Assembly (NCBI GenBank): GCA_965371445.1
Contig: CBDUYN010000015.1
Span: forward strand, 35,109 to 99,108
DNA length: 64,000 bases
Source of the DNA: DASWIG01 sp965371445
Lineage (GTDB): Bacteria; Acidobacteriota; Thermoanaerobaculia; Multivoradales; J023
Direction: 5' to 3'
The notes below the pieces were generated by a model, which worked only from the letters and a program-made list of their open reading frames with translations, was not told the DNA's origin and did not search any database. The number at the start of each line of letters is the position of its first letter. Position 1 is the first letter of the stretch. A program made the position numbers and the translations under genes. Shown here in pieces: positions 24,100-32,618 of this stretch.

Positions 24100-25256
24100 T
24101 TCTCTGCTCCTCCGGCGAAGCCGTAGACGACGCCCGATTCGGTGCCGATGACGAGATGTCCTTCGCCGACGGCGGGGGAGGCGGTGAAGCCGTCGCCGGT
24201 CTCGAACTGCCAGGCGACGGTGCCGTCTTTCAGGTTGAGGGCCGCGACGACGCCGCTTTGGTCGGCGACGTAGACCCGGTCACCCACCACCACCGGCGAG
24301 GCGTCGATGCGTCCGCGAAAGGAGCGGGTCCAGACCGCCTCGCCGCTCTTGCGGTCGATGGCGTGGACCAGCTTGTCCCGGCCGCCGAGGATGACGAGCC
24401 GATCTGTCACCGCGGCCGAGGAATAGAACGGGAAGGCCCGCTCCGGGTTCTGGTACGTCCAGACGGTCTCGCCGGACTTGAGGTCGACGGCGAGGACCTG
24501 GTTCTCGAAGGTCCCGAAGTAGGCGTGGCCCCCGGTGGCGGCCGGGCTCGCGGCGACGTAGCCGCCGGCCGGCACCTTGTGGACCTCCTCGCCCGTCGCG
24601 GCGTCGAGGAGGCGCAGGTAGCCGTCGCAGCCGGAGGAGATCGCCCGGCCGTCCGAGACCGCCGGCGTGCCGTGGACGTAACCCTCGGTCTCGACCTTCC
24701 AGACCACCGTCCCGTCCTTGGGGGAGACGCAGTAGACGAAAGCGTCGTAGGAACCGAAGAGGAGGCAGGGACCCTTGCCGGGGGCGGTCTCGCCTCCCGC
24801 AGCGAGGTTGGCGGAGCTCGTCACGCCGGCGTCGACCTCGATCACCCAGCGCCGCTCGCCGCTCGCCGCGTCGACGGCGTGGAAGCGGCCGTACTCGTCA
24901 CCGAAGTAGACTGTGTCGTCGAGCACCAGCGGCGAGGACTTGATCTCGTCCTCGCCGGCCTCATAAGTCCACACAAGCTTGCCGTCGGTCAAGCGAAGGG
25001 CATAGAGCTTGCCGTCGAGGCCGCCGACGTAGACCTTGCCCGAATCGATGGCGGCGGTCGCCTCGATGCCGTCGGGAATTTCGAAGGTCCAGGCGACCTG
25101 AAGCTCGTTCGCAAGAGCCGTCGCGGCGATACCGCGCTGCTCGGGTCCGCCGCGGAACTGCGTCCAGCCGCCGTCGGCCCTGAGCGGCGCCGTCAAGAGG
25201 ACGAGGGCGGCGAAGAGCCGTAGACTGTGTCTCGTCAACGGGTGACTTGTCAACAT
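24096..25256 (-). CDS. Secreted PQQ-type beta-propeller protein
   Basis: 386 residues. A signal peptide (LRLFAALVLLTAPLRA) is followed by about eight short repeats of the form DGKLYALRLTDGKLVWTYE, each ending a propeller blade with W-x-(F/Y/V)-x-(T/V). This is the BamB/PQQ repeat fold. Catalytic residues of quinoprotein dehydrogenases are not apparent, so it is more likely a binding or scaffold propeller. Overlap with the radical SAM gene (ATGA) suggests linked production, though one product is exported and the other cytoplasmic. The iron alcohol dehydrogenase gene lies 31 bases upstream. Confidence 0.8.
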   Translation of the reverse strand: MLTSHPLTRHSLRLFAALVLLTAPLRADGGWTQFRGGPEQRGIAATALANELQVAWTFEIPDGIEATAAIDSGKVYVGGLDGKLYALRLTDGKLVWTYEAGEDEIKSSPLVLDDTVYFGDEYGRFHAVDAASGERRWVIEVDAGVTSSANLAAGGETAPGKGPCLLFGSYDAFVYCVSPKDGTVVWKVETEGYVHGTPAVSDGRAISSGCDGYLRLLDAATGEEVHKVPAGGYVAASPAATGGHAYFGTFENQVLAVDLKSGETVWTYQNPERAFPFYSSAAVTDRLVILGGRDKLVHAIDRKSGEAVWTRSFRGRIDASPVVVGDRVYVADQSGVVAALNLKDGTVAWQFETGDGFTASPAVGEGHLVIGTESGVVYGFAGGAEK

Positions 25257-25287
25257 CGCATCCTCCTTGGTGTCGGTGAAACGTCGC

Positions 25288-26499
25288 TCAGAGAGCGGAT
25301 TCGTAGAGCTTCTGGAAGTCTTCGCGCACCGCTCGGCGCGGGTTGAACCTTGCGGTCCACTCCTGGCTCGCCTGCTCGGCGAGCTCGGCGAGCGCCGCTG
25401 GCTCGACGCCGCACTCGCCCAGGCTCCTCGGGGTCCCGGCGGCTTGCAGGAGCTCGCCAACCCGCGCGCTGAGCCGCTTGGTGCCGCGGTGCGGATCGCC
25501 CTCGTCCGGCTTGGCGGTGCCGTTGCGGCCGGCGACGTGAACGAGATCGCGGTAGAGCTCCTCGACCTGGACGCCGTTGAAGCGGATCACGTGCGGCAGC
25601 ATGAGGCCGACGGCAATGCCGTGGGTCACCCCGTAGCGCGCGGTCAGCGGGTTGGCGAGGGAGTGGGCGGCACCGAGCATCGACGCCTCGATCGCGGCGC
25701 CGGCAAGGTGCGAGCCGAGGAGCATGAAGCTCCGGGCCCGTCGGTCGCCGCGGTCCTTGAGGTAGGTTTCGAAGCTCGACTCGATCCGTCGCCACGCCTC
25801 GCGGGAATAGAGCTGGGAGATCGGGTTTCGCCGCCGCGACACGTAGGTTTCGAGCGCGTGCGAAACGGCGTCGAGCCCGGCCACCGACGCCACCTCCTGA
25901 GGTACGGTCGCTAGAAGGTCCGGATCGAGCAAGACGGTTCGAAAGCGCGCTTTGCGGTCGCCGCAGGCCATCTTGCGGTGGGTCGTCGCCTGGCTGATCA
26001 AGGCGAAGCGCTGGGCCTCGGAGCCGGTGCCGGCGGTCGTCGGCACGCCCAGGGAGGGAAGCATGGGCTTCGTGGCCTTGCCGACGCCCCAGTAGTCTTC
26101 CATCTCGCCGCCGTTCGACAGGAGGAAGTTGACCCCCTTGGCGCAGTCCATCGAGCTGCCGCCGCCGAGGCCGATCAGGCTGTCGGCGCCGTGGGCGCGC
26201 GCCGCCTCGACGCCGCGTGCGACGTGCTCGGTCGTCGGGTTCTCTTCGACACCGTCGAAGACCGCGGCGTCGAGCCCGGCCCTTCGCAGCGCCTCGACGC
26301 CGCGCTCGACGTGGCCCGCGGCGACGATCCCGGCGTCGGTGACGACGAGCGGGCGCTCGATCCCCAGCTCCCGCGTCCGCTCGCCGAGCTCGTCGAGCGA
26401 GCCGGCGCCGAACACGACACGGACGCCGCCGACGTCTGCCGAGAAGGCCACGTCGCCGTCCGGCCGGGGATGAAGCTCGTAGGGATTGCCGTTCGTCAC
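25288..26499 (-). CDS. Iron-containing alcohol dehydrogenase (group III)
   Basis: 403 residues from a GTG. The NAD(P)-binding part shows GAGSLDELGERTRELGI, GLGGGSSMDCAKG and VPTTAGTGSEA; the metal part shows AGLDAVSHALETYVS, AAHSLANPLTARYGVTHG and GLMLPHVIRFN with the Asp and His ligands of iron ADHs. It reduces aldehydes or oxidises alcohols with NAD(P); no substrate can be named. It probably heads the transcript running to the propeller and radical SAM genes. Confidence 0.85.
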   Translation of the reverse strand: MTNGNPYELHPRPDGDVAFSADVGGVRVVFGAGSLDELGERTRELGIERPLVVTDAGIVAAGHVERGVEALRRAGLDAAVFDGVEENPTTEHVARGVEAARAHGADSLIGLGGGSSMDCAKGVNFLLSNGGEMEDYWGVGKATKPMLPSLGVPTTAGTGSEAQRFALISQATTHRKMACGDRKARFRTVLLDPDLLATVPQEVASVAGLDAVSHALETYVSRRRNPISQLYSREAWRRIESSFETYLKDRGDRRARSFMLLGSHLAGAAIEASMLGAAHSLANPLTARYGVTHGIAVGLMLPHVIRFNGVQVEELYRDLVHVAGRNGTAKPDEGDPHRGTKRLSARVGELLQAAGTPRSLGECGVEPAALAELAEQASQEWTARFNPRRAVREDFQKLYESAL

Positions 26500-26638
26500 T
26501 TCTAACTCGGTTTGCCTGGGGCTGGACCCATTCCGATCTCAGACCCGGCCGGGAAGCCGGACAAGATGGCCCGTCCGGGGCATGGATACCCTAACATCGT
26601 GAGTTGCGGAGGCCTGTAAGAATGGTGTAAAGGGGGCT

Positions 26639-27238
26639 CTAAAACCAGCGCCGGGCAAGACGCTTCCGGCAGCCTTCGTACTGCTCGGCGTAGCGTTCGG
26701 CGCGTTCGTCGACCGCCCGGGCCGTGGCCAGGAGCTCCGGCTTGGAGCGGTGGGTCCCCCCGGCGTAGCCCCTCGGGCCTTCGTGGTAGGCGAGGTAGAA
26801 GCGATAGGCGTCGTCGAGAGCGATGCCGGTCTCCTCTCGGATCACGTCGCCGTACCAGCCGATGAAGTCGGCGACGTCGGCGAAGTCGTCGCGCTCGGCT
26901 CCCCACCCGCCGCGGGTCTTTCGGTAGCTCTTCCAGGTCTCGTCGACGACCTGACCGTAGCCGTAGGCCGACGACGGACGCGGGCCAGGGATCACCCACA
27001 GGTAACGCCGCCGGGGCGGCCGGACATCGGCACGAAACGACGACTCTTGGTAGATCACCGCTATCAGGACCGGCTCCGGTACGCCCCATCTCTCCCGGGA
27101 ACGCTTTGCCGCCTTGTACCAGGAGTGCTTCTCGTCGAAGATCGCGCACAGGTCCTGGGGCCTTTTGGGCGGGCCGCCACAGGCGGCGCTGAGCGCCAGC
27201 AGCAGGCCCAGGGCCAAGATGGTGAAGCTCTGCCTCAC
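26639..27238 (-). CDS. Lytic transglycosylase-like lipoprotein
   Basis: 199 residues. A lipoprotein signal ends at Cys20 (LSAACGG). The SLT-like core has the catalytic-type Glu65 in AVIYQESSFRADVRPPR, followed by SSAYGYGQVVDETWKSYR and YRFYLAYHEGPRGY. This fits small lipoproteins that cleave peptidoglycan glycan strands, anchored by Lgt-modified cysteine. The start overlaps the stop of the hydrolase gene by 4 bases. The 139 bases after it (26500-26638) hold no gene I can see. Confidence 0.8.
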   Translation of the reverse strand: MRQSFTILALGLLLALSAACGGPPKRPQDLCAIFDEKHSWYKAAKRSRERWGVPEPVLIAVIYQESSFRADVRPPRRRYLWVIPGPRPSSAYGYGQVVDETWKSYRKTRGGWGAERDDFADVADFIGWYGDVIREETGIALDDAYRFYLAYHEGPRGYAGGTHRSKPELLATARAVDERAERYAEQYEGCRKRLARRWF

Positions 27239-29122
27239 TGGAGCACGCCGACGCGCAATCCGCTCGGATGCTCCTTCGAACGGTAGACCCGGTTCGTCAC
27301 CTTGATGAAGTCCTCCTCCTCGGCTTCGAAGATGTTGGGGACGTACTTCTGGGGGTTGCGGTCGACGAAGGGGAACCAGGTGCTCTGGATCTGGACCATG
27401 ATGCGATGACCGCGTTTGAAGGTGTGGAGCACGTCCTGGAGCTCGAAGGCGACTTTCGTGACCTCGTCGGCCACGAACGGTTTCGGGTGCTCGTAGCTGT
27501 CGCGAAAGCGACCGCGGAAGACCTCGGCGCGGACCAACATCTGATGGGCGCCGAGGCCCGGCCCTTGGCGCTCCTCGTCGTCGTCTTCGCCGGGCGGCTC
27601 GTTGGGATAGACGTCGATCAGCTTCACGATCCAGTCGGAGTCGGTGCCGGTGGTTGAGACCCAGAGGTCGGCCTCCAAGGGGCCGGCGAGGGTCACGTCG
27701 TCTTCGAGGATTTCGCTCCGGTAGACGAGGACGTCGGGCCGCCAGGCGGCGAACCGCTGGTCCTCGGTCATATTATTTCCAGGCCCAGCGGGTGGTGATC
27801 TCCGTCGTATAGGGTACGGGCTTGGCCGGATCGCTCGGGTACTCGTCGAAAGCGTCGCCTCCCACGGATGGTGCCTGCCAACCGAGCGCGCCCTCTTCCT
27901 GGAAGTAGAGGGTCTTGCTCTCAAGCTGCGGGGGCGGCCAGGCGTCGAACGAGCGCCAGCGGTTGGCGCCGGTCTCGAACATCAGGGCTTCGGGGACTTG
28001 CGGCTCGTCACCGTCTTTCAAGAAGTGGAGGAAGAAGGGCAGCTCGATCCGCTTCCGGAAGTCTTTTCCTGACTTGAAGCCGAAGTCGGCAGTTCCCAGC
28101 GAGTTGCCGGTGTCGCGCCAGCCGCCGTGACGCCACGGTCCCATGACGATCGTGTTGTGGATCCCGGGATTTTTATCCTCGATCGACTTGTAGGTCTTGA
28201 GCGGTCCGTAGAGATCTTCGGTGTCGAACCAGCCGCCCACGACCATGACGGCGGCGGTGATGCCTCGCAGGTGGGGAAGGAGGTTTCGCGACTGCCAGAG
28301 CTCGTCGTAGCTCGGATGCTCGGTGAGCTTGTTCCAGAAGTCGATCTCGCCCTCGAAGTGATGCTCATTGACGTTTTTCAAGGGCCCGAGATCGAGGAAG
28401 AACTGGTAGCCGTCGGGAGTCTTGTAATCGAATGGATCCGGCCTCTCGGTGGTGAGCTCTTCGCGGGCCTGGCCGAAAACCGAGAAGAACTTGAAGGCGA
28501 GGGGAAGGATGAAAGCACCGTGGTGGTGCATGTCGTCCCAGAACCAGTCGGCGATGGGTGCCTGCGGTGAGACGGCCTTCAAGGCAGGATGGGAGTCGAT
28601 CATCCCCGCCGAGCTGTAAAAGCCTGGATAGGAGACCCCCCATTGACCGACTCGCCCGTTCGTGTTGGGCACGTTCTTGAGCAACCATTCGATCGTGTCG
28701 AAGGTGTCGGTCGATTCGTCGATGTCTTGCTGGGTCTTTTTCTTGTCGATGTGGGGACGCATGTTGACGTATTCGCCTTCGGACATGAAGCGTCCTCGCA
28801 CGTCCTGGAAGACGAAGATGAAACCTTCCTTCTCGAGCTCCTCGCTGGGCCCGAGGTCCTGGCGGTAGCGGTCGGCACCATAGGGGCTGACGGAGTACGG
28901 GGTTCGGAACATCAGGATCGGGTAGGTTTCTTCAGTGTCGTTGGGCGAATAGACCGCGGTAAAGAGCAACTTGCCGTCACGCATCGGTACGCGGTGCTCG
29001 AACTTGGTGTAGCTTGTCCGAACGTATTCGGCGCGAGACATGGGCTCGTCGTCTTCAGCCGTCGCCGTCCACGCGAGAAGACCGAAGAAGACGAACGCAG
29101 GAGCGATTTTGCTCAGTGTCAT
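27235..29122 (-). pseudogene. CocE/NonD-family hydrolase split by a frameshift
   Basis: Two adjacent frames together make one complete secreted X-Pro dipeptidyl-peptidase/cocaine esterase-family hydrolase. The first (27773-29122, 449 residues) has a signal peptide, Ser164 in GQWGVSYPGFYS, DMHHHGAF, and ends ITTRWAWK-stop. The second, readable from the ATG at 27769-27771, begins MTEDQRFAAWRPDVLVYRSE and is the jelly-roll C-terminal domain. Removing one base around 27772-27776 rejoins them as TRWAWKYMTEDQRFA. The break is a genuine mutation, a sequencing error, or a case where the second part is translated from its own ATG. The start at 29122 has GGAG at good distance. Confidence 0.8.
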
Positions 29123-29177
29123 GGGTTTTTCTCCTTTTGGCAAGGGACCGAGGTGGACGGCGTGATGGATGAAGAAC

Positions 29178-32100
29178 CTAGCGTTCTTGGTTCCGCCGCA
29201 CCTCCGCCGCGATCCTCAGGAAGCCCTTCAAGGTGGCCTCCTGCTCGATCTGGTGCAGGTGGGAGCGAGCGCTCCGTTGCGGGCCGGTGGCGAGGTCGAT
29301 CAGCGCCAGGGCGAGCTGGGCCTCCAGCTCCGATTCGGCGAAGCCGCCGGTCGTCGCGGTGGCCAGAAGCTCCGCGAGGATCTGCCGGGCCGGCTCCACT
29401 TCTCCGCGCCCTCTCAGGATTTTGGCCTGCACGAGCTTGAGTCGCAAACGCCTCGTGGCAATCCCTTCCGGGAGCTTGGCCAGCGCGCTGTCGATATTCT
29501 GGCGCGCCTCCTCAAGGCGTCCGTTTGGAAGGAGGCATTCGGCGAGGACACGGTGGCCCTCGGCCACCACCAGGGCAATGCTGGAGCCCAGGGTGTCGAG
29601 CGCGTTGCGCGCCTCTGCCTCCGCCTCGGCTGGGAAGCCGGCGTAAAGCGTAGCTTCCGCATGGGCCAACCTTATGGTGGTGCCGAGAAGGGGGTCGACC
29701 GTGGTGTCGATCTCGGAGCGGGCCTTGGCGAGAAGGGAACGGGCCTCGGCGATCTCGCCGCTCGCCAGAAGCGTCGCCGCCAGACCTTGACGGCAGCGGA
29801 TTCGAAGGTCGGTGTCGCCACTCTCGGCGGCCACGGTGACCGCCTCCTGGTGTTGGCTGCGTGCTTCGCTGAGCTGTCCGCGACGGTGGTAGAGCCAGCC
29901 GTGACGCGAGAGCGTCAGCGCCAAACCTTGGCGATCTCCGATCCGGCGCTGGATCACCAGCGCCTGGGTCAGGGTGTGGTCGGATTCCAGCAGATCGCCA
30001 CGCAGCAGCTGAAGCTCGCCCAGGCTCGACAGCGCTTCCGCCTCGTAACGTGGGTGCTCAGGGTCGCCACCGAGAAGGAAGAGCACACGCCGGATGGCTT
30101 GCTCTGCCTCCTGCAGGCGCCCGGTTGCCGTGGCGCTTTCGCCAAGCCGGAGAAGCACCTTGGCCTCGTCGAGCGGATCGACGGCTCCTTCAAGCAGGTT
30201 CAAGGACTGCCGAAAGCCCTCGAGAGCGCCAGGAAGGTCCCCGCCTTCTCGGGCGGCCCAGGCGCGTCCGGCCAGCGGCCAGCCCAGGAATTGCCGATTC
30301 CCCAGCGCTTCGCAAAGCCGGATCGAGGTCTCGTAGCGCTCCTTCGCTCCCTCCAGGTCGTGGTGGGCCAGGTCGAGCCCAGCGAGCGCCGTGAGGGTTT
30401 TGGCGACGCCGATTGGCACGCCCTGGGCCTCGTAGAGCTCGTGGGCGCCCAGAAGCACCGCCTCCGCTTCCACGAGTTTTTCCTGGGCGACATGGGCCAG
30501 ACCTTTGGCGAGGAGTGCCCGGGCTCTCACCAGAGGCAAGCCTTCCCCGTCGTGCAGCAGGTTCAGCGCCATCTGTGCGGCCTTCTCCTGCTGCTCGAAA
30601 AGCGAGTGGTGTCTTGCCCTCTCGGCGTCCAGCAAGGCGAGCCGGGGGTCGCTGGGCGCCCGAGCCCAAAGCTGGGCGGTGACCTCCTCGGCGGCTGCAG
30701 CCTGGCCGGAACGAACCAGGAGCCCGGCCAGGTGGTAGCCTTCCTCGAAGCTTGCCTCCGAGGCGTCCGTGTCCTTGGAGGCCGTCGCGTCCACCCAGAA
30801 AGCCCGCAGCAGCGCGGCGGCCCGCGCCGTCTCCCCTCTGGCTTCCAGGAGCCGGGAAGTGAAACGCGCTTTGATCTCCAAGGGAAGGTCTCCGGCGGTG
30901 AGCCCGGCCCGGGCCTCGACTTCAGCGTCCTGGTCGTGCCCGAGCTCCAGGAGGGCGTCGACCAAGGCCAGCCGGACCTCGGCGTGGAATCCTCTTTCGT
31001 CGTTACCCTGGAGGAAGATCTCGCGGACCGCCGTGGCATTGAGCCGCTTCATTCTACCCCGTCCCAGGAAGAGAAGGTGAGCGGTCTTCGAGTCCGGAGG
31101 AGGGAATCTTTGGGCGGCCATGGGTTCCCAATTGTTCATTCCAAAGGCTTTTGCCAGAGGTGTGGCGAGGCGCAGAAGAAGGTCCGGAAACCTCTCGCCT
31201 TGGTTGACGAAGGAGAGCTGTTTGGCCACCGTCCCGAGACGCAGGTCCTGAGCCACAAGGTAGATCGTGCGGATCTCGCCGCTTTCTCCGGTGTGGCAGG
31301 TGCCGGCAACGAGAAGCCGCGCGGGGGTCGCGCGAAGCTCTTGGAGGTCCTTTTCGACCAGGCCACGCTCAGGGTCGAGGCTTGAAAGGAGGCGCCGACG
31401 GGTTTTGCCGTCGAGTGGAAAGCTCTCGGTTCCGGCTCGCATCCACTGGAGGTCTCTGCCGCTGGGAAGCGTCATGAGGAGCGACTCCTCGAGAGCTACG
31501 GCGAGCCAGCTCGCCTGCGGCCCCGAACGGTTGTCGAAGCCGAGGAAGAGGACTCCTGAGGTTCCGTCAAGCTCTGACGGGCCCGAGACCAGGGCTTTGA
31601 ACGTCCACCAGATCAGGAAGACCACGACGGCCGCGGCGGCGGCCATCGACGCTTCCGGACGCCCCAGGCGCAACCACCACCGCCCGGGCAGGATGGCAAG
31701 GTCCGCGCTCCTGCTCGCCTGGAGGAGCTCATCAAGGTCCTGGGTAAGCTCCGGCAAGCTCTTGTAGCGCTGGTCCTGCTCCTTGGTCAATGCGCGGCAG
31801 ATGATCTCGTCAAGCTCCGGCGGCAGATCTTCCGCCAGATCTCCCGGCGGCTTGAGGTCGTCGCGCACGATGGCGTAGAGCACCTCCGTCTTGTCGAGGC
31901 CCTGGAAGGGCTTCTGGCCGGTCGCCATCTCGTAGAGCACGGCGCCCATGGCCCAGATGTCGGCCTGCGGGGTCACCTCCTGACCGAGGACTCTCTCCGG
32001 CGCCATGTAGGACACCGTGCCCATGACGGCGCCGCTCGCGGAGAGCTCCGGCGTCTCGCCCGAGAACTGCGCGAGGCCGAAGTCGAGGATTTTCACCGCG

Positions 32101-32531
32101 CCTTTTGAGGTGACGAGGACGTTGGCCGGCTTGATGTCGAGATGGGTCAGGCCACGCCGGTGGGCGGCGCCGAGGCCGGCCGCCAGTTGCTCGGCGATAT
32201 CGAGGATCTCCGGCACCGGCAGGGGACCGTGAGTGAGCTTCTCCTTGAGCGTCTCGCCTTCGTAGTGGGCCATGGCGATGAACAGCTGCCCGTCCTCGGT
32301 CTCGCCGATCTCGTGGATGGTACAAATGTTGGCGTGATCAAGAGTCGACGCGGCCCGTGCCTCCTGCAGGAAGCGTTGCTTTTTCTCGGAGCTTTCCGCG
32401 AGCTCCCGGGGCAGGAACTTGAGCGCCACCAGACGGTCGAGGTTCCTGTCGCGCGCCTCGTAGACGACCCCCATGCCGCCCTTGCCGATCTGCGCCAGGA
32501 TCTCGTAGTGGGAGACGACGCGACCGATCAT
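29178..32531 (-). CDS. Transmembrane Ser/Thr protein kinase with long TPR region
   Basis: 1117 residues. The kinase domain (7-~270) has the glycine loop IGKGGMGVVYEARD, Lys38, THLDIKPANVL (HLD in place of HRD, Asp132 retained), ILDFGLAQF and SYMAPERV. Arg loss in HRD usually means less dependence on activation-loop phosphorylation. One membrane segment (AAAAAVVVFLIWWTFKAL) follows near residue 305-325, then a region with a FlgO-like feel (VLFLGFDNRSG) and about 600 residues of TPR helices. The kinase is cytoplasmic and the TPR part presumably outside. The start MIGRVVSHYEI is chosen because the 19 upstream codons are not conserved-looking. A single-gene unit. Confidence 0.88.
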   Translation of the reverse strand: MIGRVVSHYEILAQIGKGGMGVVYEARDRNLDRLVALKFLPRELAESSEKKQRFLQEARAASTLDHANICTIHEIGETEDGQLFIAMAHYEGETLKEKLTHGPLPVPEILDIAEQLAAGLGAAHRRGLTHLDIKPANVLVTSKGAVKILDFGLAQFSGETPELSASGAVMGTVSYMAPERVLGQEVTPQADIWAMGAVLYEMATGQKPFQGLDKTEVLYAIVRDDLKPPGDLAEDLPPELDEIICRALTKEQDQRYKSLPELTQDLDELLQASRSADLAILPGRWWLRLGRPEASMAAAAAVVVFLIWWTFKALVSGPSELDGTSGVLFLGFDNRSGPQASWLAVALEESLLMTLPSGRDLQWMRAGTESFPLDGKTRRRLLSSLDPERGLVEKDLQELRATPARLLVAGTCHTGESGEIRTIYLVAQDLRLGTVAKQLSFVNQGERFPDLLLRLATPLAKAFGMNNWEPMAAQRFPPPDSKTAHLLFLGRGRMKRLNATAVREIFLQGNDERGFHAEVRLALVDALLELGHDQDAEVEARAGLTAGDLPLEIKARFTSRLLEARGETARAAALLRAFWVDATASKDTDASEASFEEGYHLAGLLVRSGQAAAAEEVTAQLWARAPSDPRLALLDAERARHHSLFEQQEKAAQMALNLLHDGEGLPLVRARALLAKGLAHVAQEKLVEAEAVLLGAHELYEAQGVPIGVAKTLTALAGLDLAHHDLEGAKERYETSIRLCEALGNRQFLGWPLAGRAWAAREGGDLPGALEGFRQSLNLLEGAVDPLDEAKVLLRLGESATATGRLQEAEQAIRRVLFLLGGDPEHPRYEAEALSSLGELQLLRGDLLESDHTLTQALVIQRRIGDRQGLALTLSRHGWLYHRRGQLSEARSQHQEAVTVAAESGDTDLRIRCRQGLAATLLASGEIAEARSLLAKARSEIDTTVDPLLGTTIRLAHAEATLYAGFPAEAEAEARNALDTLGSSIALVVAEGHRVLAECLLPNGRLEEARQNIDSALAKLPEGIATRRLRLKLVQAKILRGRGEVEPARQILAELLATATTGGFAESELEAQLALALIDLATGPQRSARSHLHQIEQEATLKGFLRIAAEVRRNQER

Positions 32532-32618
32532 GGCAAAGGAACGGGAGTTGCAGGATCGGTCTGAGGTTGCATGCGACGAAGCTACCACGTCGTGCAGGTA
32601 CCGTCGAGAGTGAGCGCC

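Noticed and set aside
29169..31385. 738-residue plus-strand open frame
   Set aside because: Antisense to the kinase-TPR gene, with low-complexity Gly/Arg/Gln-rich sequence typical of a GC-rich shadow frame; no domain or start signal.
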